A DNA stretch of 64,000 bases from Paenibacillus ihumii (GCF_001403875.1 NZ_LN884299.1:2170117-2234116); one strand, 5' to 3'; shown: positions 26,502 through 34,763, counted from the first letter of the stretch. Numbers and translations: made by a program. Notes: generated by a model not told the origin, from the sequence alone.

Positions 26502-27533
26502 TTGAATTTTCCCCAAACGATCAAAGAACGCAGAACCATCCGGAGATTCAACACAACACCGGTAGAGCCGGAACTGGTCGTATCCTTGCTGAACGATGCG
26601 GCCAGACTGTACGAAGCCGAAGGTACGCCGCGCTGGCGCTGCCTTATCGCAGGCACGCCTGAGTCGCGTCACAGGTTAGTTGAGAGCATGATGGCTAAGC
26701 TGAAGGTAAGCCGATTCGGCAAACTTCTTCCCGCTAAAATGATCGATTTTTTCATAAAACGAATAACGGATATTCCCGTTCACCTGATCTTCATCGCGGA
26801 ATCCGCCTCCGATCGGCGGCAGAGCGACGAAAATTACGCTGCAGTCTGCAGTGTGATGCAGAATTTTCAACTGCTTGGCTGGGATCGCGGCCTGGGCGCG
26901 CTGTGGGACACGGACCCTATCTTTCAAAGCGAGTCGTTTCTTGCAGAAATCGGTTTGCAGGAAGGTGAAAGGTTTGCCGGCATTTTGCATATAGGATATT
27001 TCGATAAAGCGCCGAGAGCCCGAGGAAGAACGCCGGCACAGCAGAAATGGACCGCCATCGGCGGAGGCGGGATAGCGGATGGGCTTCATTCGGATCAGGC
27101 CCAGATTTCGGCGCACAGCATTCTCGAAGTGCTGAATGACGCCGTCTGGGCGCCGAACGACGGACTAAGGGAGCCGTGGCGCTTTATCTATATGACGGGC
27201 ACCGAAGCGGCCGCTAAACTCCCTGATTATTCTGAAAATCCATCGTCGGCTTTCCTTCTGATTGCAGCCAAGCAAGAGGCTGATCCCCACAAGCAGGAGG
27301 AGGATTACGCGGCGGTATGCTGTTTGATCCAGAACGTTCAACTGTTGGTTAAATCCAGACCGTGGTACGTACGCCGATCGATACCGGATTGGATTTATGA
27401 CCGGGATCAGTGCAAGCCGTTCGGCATTTTGCCGGAGGAGCGGATCGTAGCGCTGCTGGAGCTCGGAGTAAACGATCGATCGCCGCAGCCGGAGCCATCT
27501 CCTCCCCCACTCGTTAACATCACGTATCTATGA
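26502..27533 (+). CDS. Tandem nitroreductase-domain protein
   Basis: 343 residues from a TTG behind AAGGAGGAG. Two nitroreductase-like units are joined. The first (about 1-170) begins FPQTIKERRTIRRFNTTPV and contains DENYAAVCSVMQNFQLLGWDRGLGALW, the FMN-binding helix of the family. The second (about 200-330) begins SAHSILEVLNDAVWAPNDGLREPWRF and repeats EEDYAAVCCLIQNVQLL, but is shorter and lacks the RRS/RRF opening. Standard nitroreductases are single-domain homodimers of about 200 residues, so this looks like a fused, partly decayed dimer. It would reduce nitro or quinone compounds with FMN and NAD(P)H if active. Confidence 0.8.
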   Translation: MNFPQTIKERRTIRRFNTTPVEPELVVSLLNDAARLYEAEGTPRWRCLIAGTPESRHRLVESMMAKLKVSRFGKLLPAKMIDFFIKRITDIPVHLIFIAESASDRRQSDENYAAVCSVMQNFQLLGWDRGLGALWDTDPIFQSESFLAEIGLQEGERFAGILHIGYFDKAPRARGRTPAQQKWTAIGGGGIADGLHSDQAQISAHSILEVLNDAVWAPNDGLREPWRFIYMTGTEAAAKLPDYSENPSSAFLLIAAKQEADPHKQEEDYAAVCCLIQNVQLLVKSRPWYVRRSIPDWIYDRDQCKPFGILPEERIVALLELGVNDRSPQPEPSPPPLVNITYL

Positions 27534-27608
27534 TGAACGGAATTCAAAATGCCAATCATGATGGTCAACATCACGAACGTAAAACGAATCGAAGTCCTTG
27601 ATCCTTAC

Positions 27609-27636
27609 TTGCAAACGGAGTATATTATTTTATATC
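27609..27636 (+). promoter_or_regulatory. Possible sigma-A promoter for tetR-map
   Basis: TTGCAA and TATATC are 16 bases apart, 33 bases before the TetR start codon. Confidence 0.35.
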
Positions 27637-27668
27637 GACATTACAGCAGGTCAAAAAAAGGAGGGGCC

Positions 27669-28271
27669 ATGTCACCACGTACCAAAGAACAGAATGAGGC
27701 GATCCGCGAGATGCGCATGAACCAAATTATGCAAGCGGCTGCGGAAGTATATTTAGAGAAGGGCATTCAATTAGAAATACGCGATGTTGCGGCCAAGGCA
27801 GAGCTCGGCTACGGAACCGTGTATCATTACTACAAAAACAAGCACATGCTTTTGGAAGATTTACTATGGGATGCCCTGTATCGAACGGAGTCGGCAGTAC
27901 TGCCCGCTTTGACGGCGGACGGCGGCAGTTTGCTTAAAGCTGAGTCATTCTCCAGGCTGCTCCTGCAGAAGTGCATCGAGGACCCCTCCGTATTTATTTT
28001 GCTTAAAACGGTTGCGGATAATTTTCATCACTTCCCGGGAAACCGGTTCAGCAAGCTGTTTGCCGAATTTCAGGAACGGGTCTATTTGCCGTTTGTGGAA
28101 ATGATTCGTGAAGGAGTTGGTTCCAAATCACCGGAGCAAACAGCTAATCTGATATTTGGCTCTCTTGTTGGCTGCGCAGCATTGAACATTCATCACGATC
28201 TGCGGAACGAGATGGATGTGGATGGGATTGTCGATATGATTTTTTCAGGTATTCAATCAAAGGAGAGATAA
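27669..28271 (+). CDS. TetR family transcriptional regulator
   Basis: 200 residues from the ATG behind GGAGGGG; the longer open frame up to 27549 has no such site. The N-terminal helix-turn-helix is RMNQIMQAAAEVYLEKGIQLEIRDVAAKAELGYGTVYHYYKNKHMLLEDLLW, with the typical GxxYxYYxxK recognition end. The C-terminal ligand domain shows no specific signature. Its stop is 6 bases before a methionine aminopeptidase gene, so the two are cotranscribed. The ligand and targets beyond its own operon cannot be told. Confidence 0.88.
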   Translation: MSPRTKEQNEAIREMRMNQIMQAAAEVYLEKGIQLEIRDVAAKAELGYGTVYHYYKNKHMLLEDLLWDALYRTESAVLPALTADGGSLLKAESFSRLLLQKCIEDPSVFILLKTVADNFHHFPGNRFSKLFAEFQERVYLPFVEMIREGVGSKSPEQTANLIFGSLVGCAALNIHHDLRNEMDVDGIVDMIFSGIQSKER

Positions 28272-28276
28272 ACGGA

Positions 28277-29023
28277 ATGGTCATCCTGAAGTCTAGAGCA
28301 GAAATTGAAGAAATGAGAAAAGCCGGCCGAATTGTCGCTGCTTTTCATCAAGTAATCGCAGGTATGATCCGGCCGGGAGTCACGACGCTCGATATCGAGT
28401 CGTTCGCGGTGCAGTTCCTGAAGGAGAATGGCGCCAAGGCTTATACCATAGGCTACAACGGTTATCCGTTTGCGACATGTGCGTCTGTCAACGACGTCAT
28501 AGCACATGGCTTTCCAAACCGGAAGCCGCTCAAGGAAGGTGACATCGTCACCATCGACATCGTCGCGGAGGCGGATGGCTGGGTCGGCGATTCAGCTTGG
28601 AGTTATGCGGTCGGCGAGGTGTCGGAAGAAGCCCGTAATCTAATGCGGGTAACGAAGGAGTGCTTATATCTTGGGATCGAAAAAGCTGTCGTCGGAAACC
28701 GGATCGGCGATGTCATGCACGCGGTTCAAACGCATGCCGAGCGAAACGGATTCTCGGTGGTGCGCGATTTGCTCGGTCATGGCGTAGGAAGGGAGATGCA
28801 CGAGGAGCCTAATTATCCCCACGTTGGGAATCCGGGCAAAGGGTTCCGTTTGAAGGAAGGGATGGTTCTTACGATCGAGCCGATGCTAAATGCCGGAAAA
28901 GCGTTAATGATGATCGATTCCGACGGATGGACCGCCAGAACCGCTGACGGATCGCTTTCTGCGCAGTACGAGCATACGATCGCCATTACTGCGGATGGCC
29001 CAATGATATTGACCGAACAATAG
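28277..29023 (+). CDS. map: Type I methionine aminopeptidase
   Basis: 248 residues. All five metal-binding residues of MetAP type I are visible in order: Asp in VTIDIVAEADGW, Asp in VGDSAWSY, His in LLGHGVGREMHEEP, Glu in VLTIEPML and Glu in YEHTIAIT. It removes the initiator Met from new proteins. It lies behind a TetR regulator, not in the ribosomal protein operon, so it is probably an accessory copy like MapB (YflG) of Bacillus. An accessory, regulated MetAP may protect against inhibitors of the main enzyme; that is inference. Confidence 0.93.
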   Translation: MVILKSRAEIEEMRKAGRIVAAFHQVIAGMIRPGVTTLDIESFAVQFLKENGAKAYTIGYNGYPFATCASVNDVIAHGFPNRKPLKEGDIVTIDIVAEADGWVGDSAWSYAVGEVSEEARNLMRVTKECLYLGIEKAVVGNRIGDVMHAVQTHAERNGFSVVRDLLGHGVGREMHEEPNYPHVGNPGKGFRLKEGMVLTIEPMLNAGKALMMIDSDGWTARTADGSLSAQYEHTIAITADGPMILTEQ

Positions 29024-29104
29024 CATTCAATCCCTTTATGTTCCCATTAATATACCCTTTAATCTAGTAGCGATTTCGCCAAACTATTTCTATTCACCCG
29101 CCTT

Positions 29105-30277
29105 TTATTCGTTAAATGTTCCAACGATAGCAGCACCGTGTTTCGTGAAAACCTTTTCTAGGTTACTCAAAATGATGTCTTTACCCCTCTCCGATAATCT
29201 CAGGTGTGATTGTCTTTGGTGAGTCGAATACGCATCCTTAAATGACTTTTTAGGTTCAGGATATAAATCAGCATAATAATTGCGACAAAGCTCCTTTAAG
29301 GAAACACCGTATTTTATTGGAGCCCTTGCGAAGCGGGTTTCTTGAAGTCTTATGTAGTATGGGTACTTTCCTTTGGTCCGAATGTAAAAAGGGTCATCCG
29401 GGCCAATAGTATGAATCTTCCCTTCTGCTCTTCCATATCCCACGATAATCGGTGTTTCTTCTTTTCCGTTATCGCTGTGAACGGCAATAAAAACAAGGTC
29501 GCCTTTCTTTATACCCCTCGGTTTATTTCCGAAAAAGGTAACGTCTTTGTGCGGGTATAGCTTGTTTTTTCTTACCAAGTAGACATCGCTAGATGAAACT
29601 CTTTCGTTCCCATTGCCTTCAAACTTGATCCAAATACCGGTCTCATTAAACCACTCTTCCACGAAATCTAGTTTTTCTTGGCCATTTGGTGGTTTGGTAG
29701 GAGCTTCCTGGTCTATTTCTGCCCCCCACCTATAGGCGTTAAACGTTTCTTTCTTTTGTACGGTCTTTTTGGATTGTTTTATGGCTTGAATCTCATTCTC
29801 CAGCTGAGTTAAAGTGATTAACCAATTGCCACTTTCTGAATTTTCCATACTGGATAACAAGCCATAAAAGTAACTCTTACATTCTTGTGTGAAGTCTGGT
29901 TCGTCCTCCATGAAAATACCAAATTCGTGGTTCTTGTAAAAACCATTAAAGGTAAAATTAAAAGATCCTGTAATCACAGAATGAGTATCAAAAACGTACA
30001 ATTTAGAGTGCAGATCCTGGAGTGCATATATCTCTGCGCCTGCAGTAATTAATCTTCTCAGGCCTGAAATGCTGCTAGCTCCCTTTATAAAATCTTCACG
30101 GTAAAATCGTGTGATAACAGTGCATTTAAGTCCTTTAGTGGTTTTCATATGCTGAGCAAGAGCTATTGCAACCTTATTTCCGATGTACGGGGAAACAATA
30201 AGGAGCTGCTCAGATGTTCGCTTGAGAAGAGTGCGAAATTTATTTCCGAAGCCTTTGTCTGCTATTTTTACGCTCAT
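29105..30277 (-). CDS. Phospholipase D-like nuclease with EVE/PUA-like domain
   Basis: 390 residues from an ATG behind GGGGTGAG (the frame opens at 30289). The N-terminal half (about 1-170) is a PLD-superfamily domain with one HKD motif: LHSKLYVFDTHSVITGSFNFT (about 90-112), preceded by LLIVSPYIGNKVAIALAQHM. The middle is a linker, and about residues 230-340 have an EVE/PUA-like pattern: KPRGIKKGDLVFIAVHSDN, PIIVGYGRAEGK, and FYIRTKGKYPYYIRL. PLD nucleases of this kind are found in restriction and defence proteins, and EVE domains read modified bases. The combination suggests DNA or RNA surveillance (inference). No methylase or partner lies near. A single HKD implies a homodimer. Confidence 0.75.
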   Translation of the reverse strand: MSVKIADKGFGNKFRTLLKRTSEQLLIVSPYIGNKVAIALAQHMKTTKGLKCTVITRFYREDFIKGASSISGLRRLITAGAEIYALQDLHSKLYVFDTHSVITGSFNFTFNGFYKNHEFGIFMEDEPDFTQECKSYFYGLLSSMENSESGNWLITLTQLENEIQAIKQSKKTVQKKETFNAYRWGAEIDQEAPTKPPNGQEKLDFVEEWFNETGIWIKFEGNGNERVSSSDVYLVRKNKLYPHKDVTFFGNKPRGIKKGDLVFIAVHSDNGKEETPIIVGYGRAEGKIHTIGPDDPFYIRTKGKYPYYIRLQETRFARAPIKYGVSLKELCRNYYADLYPEPKKSFKDAYSTHQRQSHLRLSERGKDIILSNLEKVFTKHGAAIVGTFNE

Positions 30278-30432
30278 AGATGATCTCACCCCAATTATAT
30301 TTGAAAAAAATTATACCATGTGGCAGCCCCAGAAGAGAGATGTTTGCATACATACATATGTGAGTATAACGTTATTATTCCTGGCGCTGTCTTAACACAA
30401 AGCTTATTGCCTGAAAGCTTCTGGACGAGAAA

Positions 30433-30464
30433 CAGGGACCCCATACTCATCGGGCGGGTCCCTG
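30433..30464. terminator. Terminator after the frameshifted small gene
   Basis: CAGGGACCC and GGGTCCCTG form a 9-base stem; on the minus strand TTTCTC follows. Confidence 0.75.
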
Positions 30465-30474
30465 ATTCATTTTC

Positions 30475-30712
30475 TTAAGGCTTGGCGGTTCCGTTAATCT
30501 TCTCGAAGTACGGGGCCAGCTTGGAGACGAGCTGCTCAAACCGCTGCTGTTCTTCTTTGGTCAGCTTCTCCTCATGTTTGATTCCTTTTTCATCGGTCAT
30601 CTTCAGCTTTAATTGGACCATCTGCTTGAACAGCTCCATACAACTCGGGTGGGCAGCGCATCGAATCTGCCACCTGGCGAAGCTCTTCACGCAATTCCCT
30701 GTCAATGGACAT
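30475..30712 (-). pseudogene. Small charged protein, interrupted by a frameshift
   Basis: An ATG at 30712 behind the excellent site GGGAGGAGACGCGT opens the frame MSIDRELREELRQVADSMRC. At about 30650 the sensible sequence moves by one base into HPSCMELFKQMVQLKLKMTD and runs to a stop at 30475 (EQLVSKLAPYFEKINGTAKP). Both parts are charged, helical and protein-like, so the gene was about 78 residues. Either the gene is broken or the sequence has an error in the run GCTGCCCACCC. I do not recognise the family. A terminator follows, so it was a single transcription unit. Confidence 0.55.
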
Positions 30713-30767
30713 ACGCGTCTCCTCCCGTCATTTCAAATCGTTTCCGAAGCTCCTTCAGTGCCAGGTG

Positions 30768-30902
30768 ATGCCTGGATTTCATATTGCTCAAGTTATACCA
30801 GACAAAGATCAACCTGAAAGACTAATTCGCCTTACATTAGAATTATTAGAGCATAAATACGGAGACCTGAAGATCATTTCTAAATGGAATATTTTAGATT
30901 GA
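30768..30902 (+). CDS. Short ORF or C-terminal gene remnant
   Basis: Forty-four codons from an ATG (MPGFHIAQVIPDKDQPERLI...) to a stop at 30902. The composition, with the helix RLIRLTLELLEHKYG, looks protein-like, but there is only a weak GGTG before the ATG. It may be the tail of a lost gene. Family unknown. Confidence 0.3.
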   Translation: MPGFHIAQVIPDKDQPERLIRLTLELLEHKYGDLKIISKWNILD

Positions 30903-31032
30903 TTCGTTCGTAGTATAATGTTACATTATGAATGCGAAAGTGTGTTCGCGTTTCATGTGTATTATTCAGGATAGCGCACAAGTCAGAATACACTTTCAGA
31001 CTCGTCTTATTATATCTTGGGAAGGCTTCGGC

Positions 31033-31845
31033 ATGGACAAGAACTCTGTGTATAGAACAAACATTATAGGTGCTGGTGAGGTTGGCAGCGCCATCTCGGT
31101 CGAGATGGATAAGAATTCTATTCATAAAACAAACAGCATCTTTTGGGACACAAAAGGAAATGACATCTTAGGGGCAACCGCGCTTCCTTTCTATGGATCA
31201 TATGTCTCAGAAGAAAAATGCCAGCTTTTCGGCGATGTCTCAGGGAAAAAGATGCTGGAAATAGGCTGTGGAACCGGTCATTCCTTGCAATATCAAGGGA
31301 AACGCAAAGCATCTGAACTATGGGCTCTGGATCTATCAGAAAAACAAATCGAAAAAGCAAAGCAACATTTAACGGCATGCGGCCTTTCAGCAAAATTTAT
31401 CTGCGCTCCCATGGAAGAAGAATGTGGCATACCCGTGAATTATTTTGACTTTGTTTACTCGATTTATGCCATTGGCTGGACCACTGACCTTGAGGGTACT
31501 TTTTGCCGGATCGCCTCTTACCTTAAAAAAGGCGGTGTATTTATTTTCAGTTGGTCTCACCCTATACATAAATGTGTTGCTGTAGAAAATAATATGCTTG
31601 CTTTTAAAAAATGTTATTTCGATGAATCCTGGTATTCGGTATCTCTTGGTGAAGGCACGCTAAACTTATCGGATCGTAAGCTATCAACCTATGTGAATGC
31701 GCTCTCAAAAGCCGGATTTGTAATTGAGCAAATGGTTGAGGAATCCGATGATGAAATTATGAAGTCGCGGGACGATAATAGCGATTTTGCAAAAAAAGCA
31801 AAGATGCTTCCTGCAACGTTTGTAATCAAAGCAAGAAAACTATAG
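31033..31845 (+). CDS. SAM-dependent methyltransferase (class I)
   Basis: About 270 residues from the ATG at 31033 (GGAAGG 7 bases before). Motif I is MLEIGCGTGHSLQYQ, motif II WALDLSEKQIEKAKQH, and post-motif II IPVNYFDFVYSIYAIGW, followed by LKKGGVFIFSWSHP, typical of the UbiE/ubiquinone-type small-molecule methyltransferases. A second ATG at 31105 opens a near-copy of the same N-terminal codons (MDKNSVYRTN versus MDKNSIHKTN), so the protein may instead start there (246 residues, starting closer to the known family start). Substrate unknown. It is single, followed by a strong terminator. Confidence 0.8.
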   Translation: MDKNSVYRTNIIGAGEVGSAISVEMDKNSIHKTNSIFWDTKGNDILGATALPFYGSYVSEEKCQLFGDVSGKKMLEIGCGTGHSLQYQGKRKASELWALDLSEKQIEKAKQHLTACGLSAKFICAPMEEECGIPVNYFDFVYSIYAIGWTTDLEGTFCRIASYLKKGGVFIFSWSHPIHKCVAVENNMLAFKKCYFDESWYSVSLGEGTLNLSDRKLSTYVNALSKAGFVIEQMVEESDDEIMKSRDDNSDFAKKAKMLPATFVIKARKL

Positions 31846-31952
31846 TGGCCCGGAGTGAAACTCAATGTGGATGCAACCTTTCGTAACGTAATCAGTTGGC
31901 GCAATTTCATCACACGATCCCCTTTAAATGGCGATCGTAAATGACAGCCTGG

Positions 31953-32003
31953 AAAAAAGATCGGTTCTGGATCACTTAGAGTGACTCGAAACCGATTTTT
32001 TTT
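31953..32003 (+). terminator. Terminator of the methyltransferase gene
   Basis: An ATCGGTT/AACCGAT stem with inner ATCACT/AGTGAC pairing is followed by eight T residues. AAAAAA on the other side makes it able to work in both directions. Confidence 0.8.
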
Positions 32004-32103
32004 GCATTAGAAGATTAGTTTACTTGCGGAGCAAAAGTAACAGATAAGGTTTCGCAACCTAAAACGCTTGTTGGCGCTTAATACAGAAGCATAGACCATC
32101 ACT

Positions 32104-32137
32104 GAGGTCACCAGACTTACTTGTTGACCTCCTTTTT
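32104..32137 (+). terminator. Second terminator-like hairpin
   Basis: GAGGTCA and TGACCTC pair around a 14-base loop and are followed by CTTTTT. No plus-strand gene ends just before it, so it may be the remnant of a lost unit. Apart from hairpins I see nothing in 31846-32309. Confidence 0.55.
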
Positions 32138-32256
32138 ATGTAGTCGTGCTTGCTGAGCAGTTCTGCCCCGTTAGCCAAATGCGGTCGTCAGTCTAAGAGG
32201 ATAGGATCGCCACATTTCAGTAAATATAAATGGAGCAGTAGGTAGATAAGCAAAGC

Positions 32257-32290
32257 AAAAAAAGGTCAACTCAATTATGAGTGGCCTTTC
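32257..32290 (-). terminator. Terminator of the MarR-nitroreductase-ABM operon
   Basis: On the minus strand GAAAGGCCACTC pairs with GAGTTGACCTTT and runs into TTTTTTTG, 20 bases after the last stop of the operon. Confidence 0.8.
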
Positions 32291-32309
32291 ATTACTTGTA
32301 GATCGTTAA

Positions 32310-32606
32310 TTATTTGTTGATAAGTTGACCTGAAAAAGCTTGAACCTGTAACGGGGCTGTCAAGTATTTTGGAGCTTTAGCTACAAACGCCTGAAAATGG
32401 GTGCTCGCATTGTGAGCCACTACTGCTTCTTGGTCTTTCCACTGTTCGACCATGAGATATGTGTCATCCTTATCTGTTTCCTTCAGGAGCTTATACGACA
32501 CGTTCCCTGCTTCTGCACGGGATGCCTCAATCAGTTCTTTTACGGCTTCCAAAAATTCTGCCTCTAACTCACTGGTTACATTCATTTCTGCATGGATAAT
32601 AATCAT
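32310..32606 (-). CDS. Antibiotic biosynthesis monooxygenase (ABM) domain protein
   Basis: 98 residues from the ATG behind GAGGTAACAGCG; an in-frame ATG nine codons earlier lies inside the nitroreductase gene. The chain MIIIHAEMNVTSELEAEFLEAVKELIEASRAEAGNVSYKL, then YLMVEQWKDQEAVVAHNASTHFQAF, is the ABM/YgiN dimeric ferredoxin-like fold. YgiN of E. coli oxidises quinols, so together with the nitroreductase 10 bases upstream this suggests a quinone redox pair. It ends the MarR operon. Confidence 0.88.
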   Translation of the reverse strand: MIIIHAEMNVTSELEAEFLEAVKELIEASRAEAGNVSYKLLKETDKDDTYLMVEQWKDQEAVVAHNASTHFQAFVAKAPKYLTAPLQVQAFSGQLINK

Positions 32607-32616
32607 CGCTGTTACC

Positions 32617-33255
32617 TCACTTCCATTCCGCAATGCGATCTATAGGGAGACGAGTCGTCAAACGCGCTTCTTTGGCAGCTTTACCTACAGAGATGAGCAT
32701 TACCGGTACATAACGGTCTTTCTCCATACCAAATGCTTCTGCAATTCGGGATTTATCGTATCCGCCGATTGGGTTTGTGTCATATCCACGGGCACGAGCA
32801 GCAAGCATAAGTTGCATGGAAACCAATCCGCTATCGATAAGGATCATTTCACGGAAAGCCTGGGCTGGAATACGTCCGAACAGATCGGTATAGTTTGCCA
32901 TCATCTGATCCTTAACCTCTTGTGACATATATCCGCGTTCCACTGCACTCCCCATAATTTCATCTGCATAGTCGAATGCGTTCATATCTCCAAATACAGC
33001 AATTACTGCGGAAGAAGTAGAAACTTGTGTTTTGTTGCCTGGTGCAAGCTCTTCAAGCGTTGCTTTTCCTTCTGGGCTATCAACGACAAGAAACCTCCAA
33101 GGCTGAAGATTAACGGATGATGGAGCCAAAGTCGCTTCTTCCAAAATTTCAGTCATTTCTTCATGGCTGATTTTGACCAATGGGTCATATACCCGCACAG
33201 AGCGACGGGAAGTAATAATTTCTTTATAATTATTGTTTAGGGATGTTACAGTCAT
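32617..33255 (-). CDS. Nitroreductase family protein
   Basis: 212 residues, start behind AAAGGAGAGA. The family opening TSRRSVRVYDP, the helix EEATLAPSSVNLQPWRFLVV, and the FMN-contact end region ARARGYDTNPIGGYDKSRIAEAFGM are all present. It is an FMN-dependent NAD(P)H oxidoreductase for nitroaromatics or quinones, single-domain and of normal length. It sits between a MarR repressor (27 bases upstream) and an ABM protein, an operon layout known for quinone- or azo-stress systems in Bacillota. Confidence 0.92.
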   Translation of the reverse strand: MTVTSLNNNYKEIITSRRSVRVYDPLVKISHEEMTEILEEATLAPSSVNLQPWRFLVVDSPEGKATLEELAPGNKTQVSTSSAVIAVFGDMNAFDYADEIMGSAVERGYMSQEVKDQMMANYTDLFGRIPAQAFREMILIDSGLVSMQLMLAARARGYDTNPIGGYDKSRIAEAFGMEKDRYVPVMLISVGKAAKEARLTTRLPIDRIAEWK

Positions 33256-33282
33256 GATATTCTCTCCTTTAATCTCTATAAG

Positions 33283-33741
33283 TTAATTGGTCTTACTTGG
33301 TTCTTTCATCTGTTGAATCTGGCTGTTCAACTTCTGCAACACTTGAACAAACGCAAGTCGTTCTGATTCTGTAAGGTCTGCCTGCAGTTCCTCCATAAAT
33401 CGATCTTTCTCCCTTCTAAACCTTGCTACTTTACATTTGCCCACTTCGGTTAACTGAACTAATGTAATCCGGTTGTCATTCTCACATCTGGTTCGCAGAA
33501 GCATTCCTTCCGCTTCCAACTGCTGAACATGACGGGTTACAGCAGCTGGATCAATAGACACTGCCTTCTGCAGATCCGACTGGCTAATTTCGCCACCCGT
33601 CAGTTTGCAGAGGAGTTCCAACCGATTGGGACTTACTCCAGCACATCGCTCAAACCGAGTCGCAATATGCTTATTCAGATGCATTAGCAAGTACAGCAGG
33701 TCTTCTGTATGACATGCAGAGATGATATAGACCCCCTTCAA
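33283..33741 (-). CDS. MarR family regulator of the nitroreductase operon
   Basis: About 152 residues. The winged helix runs from VSPNRLELLCKLTGGEISQSDLQKAVSIDPAAVTRHVQQLEAEGMLLR to the wing ENDNRITLVQLTEVG. Cys residues at about 9 and 33 are of interest, as related repressors sense electrophiles through Cys, but this is inference. The called TTG start at 33741 has no ribosome site, and transcription should begin only just upstream, so the true start may lie further in. Promoter and a 29-base operator directly precede it, so autoregulation of the three-gene operon is likely. Confidence 0.85.
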   Translation of the reverse strand: MKGVYIISACHTEDLLYLLMHLNKHIATRFERCAGVSPNRLELLCKLTGGEISQSDLQKAVSIDPAAVTRHVQQLEAEGMLLRTRCENDNRITLVQLTEVGKCKVARFRREKDRFMEELQADLTESERLAFVQVLQKLNSQIQQMKEPSKTN

Positions 33742-33744
33742 TTC

Positions 33745-33773
33745 ATTGACTCATCAATGGTTGATGGGTCAAT
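33745..33773. promoter_or_regulatory. MarR operator at the transcription start
   Basis: ATTGAC-T-CATCAA-TGG-TTGATG-G-GTCAAT is an inverted repeat with 12 paired bases in each arm and one unpaired position. It touches the -10 box of the promoter for marR. Confidence 0.8.
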
Positions 33774-33800
33774 CATATACTTTTGTTTTCTAGAAATCAA
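33772..33800 (-). promoter_or_regulatory. Sigma-A promoter of the MarR operon
   Basis: TTGATT (33795-33800) and TATGAT (33772-33777) are 17 bases apart, reading on the minus strand. Confidence 0.75.
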
Positions 33801-33904
33801 GTCTTTTGAATAAAAGATAAAGCCCTTCATCCTGTATAAGGACGAAAGGTTGGGTTCCGTGTAACGGGATTTCCCCGAGAATGCCCTATTTTGCTAATAA
33901 TGAG

Positions 33905-34540
33905 CTAATAAATTCTCTTGATTTTTGTCAGATCCCCGCTGCATAGTGTTTCAAGATTATCAAATATCTTACGAGCAGGCCAATCCCACCATTTAATGAG
34001 AAGGAGATAATCGATGAGTTCATCGTCAAATCTTTTCTTAATGACTTTGCAAGGATTCCCGCCTGCAATATGGTAAGGGGGAACATCCTTTACAACAACA
34101 GAATTGGCTGCAATAATTGCCCCATCTCCAATATGTACACCGGGCATTACGGTCACATTTTGACCGATCCATACATCGTTTCCAATCACAGTATCACCTT
34201 TAAGGGGTAAGTTTGCCAGTGTCGGAGTCGCTTTCTCCCAACCATGGCCCATAATATTAAATGGATAGGTAGTGACACTGCACATTCTATGGTTTGCCCC
34301 ATTCATTACAAATTCAATACCCTTTGCTATTGCGCAAAATTTTCCGATAATCAGCTTATCTCCTATAAATTCATAATGATGTGTAACATGCTCTTCAAAC
34401 TTTTCAGCCCCGTTGATGTCGTCATAATATGTGTAGTCACCGACAATAATATTTGAGCGTGTTACAACGTTTTTAATATAGCATATACTTTTAATTGCCT
34501 CATTTGGGTAGATTGCATTAGGATCAGGTCCATATTGCAT
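33905..34540 (-). CDS. vat: Vat-family xenobiotic O-acetyltransferase
   Basis: 211 residues of left-handed beta-helix acetyltransferase. The N-terminus QYGPDPNAIYP, the pattern SNIIVGDYTYYDD, FEEHVTHHYEFIGDKLIIGKFCAIAKGIEFVMNGANH (with the catalytic His at the end) and the hexapeptide coils VWIGQNVTVMPGVHIGDGAIIAANSVV match streptogramin A acetyltransferases (Vat) along the whole length. Vat enzymes acetylate virginiamycin M-type compounds in the cytoplasm. The streptogramin assignment is by family likeness; chloramphenicol (CatB-like) is the alternative. It is single. A weak hairpin at 33827-33851 may terminate it. Confidence 0.85.
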   Translation of the reverse strand: MQYGPDPNAIYPNEAIKSICYIKNVVTRSNIIVGDYTYYDDINGAEKFEEHVTHHYEFIGDKLIIGKFCAIAKGIEFVMNGANHRMCSVTTYPFNIMGHGWEKATPTLANLPLKGDTVIGNDVWIGQNVTVMPGVHIGDGAIIAANSVVVKDVPPYHIAGGNPCKVIKKRFDDELIDYLLLIKWWDWPARKIFDNLETLCSGDLTKIKRIY

Positions 34541-34763
34541 ATAAAAATCCCTCCTTCGTCATTCTTTGACCAATATATATAAAGAAAACTCTGTAGTTAG
34601 AGCTTTCTTTTCTTAGATTCAAATTATTCACTTTCTATTTTTCTAAATTCATTACTGTCAATAACTGGCGGCTCTTCATCTTTCTCTTTCAATTTCCAAC
34701 ACTGGATTGAATCATACCAACAGATTTTAATGCTTTGAGTAATGCATTTGTATCAATGAATTC

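Noticed and set aside
30880..31125. Minus-strand 81-codon frame opposite the methyltransferase start
   Set aside because: No ribosome site and no recognisable pattern; it overlaps the probable promoter and start region of a real gene.
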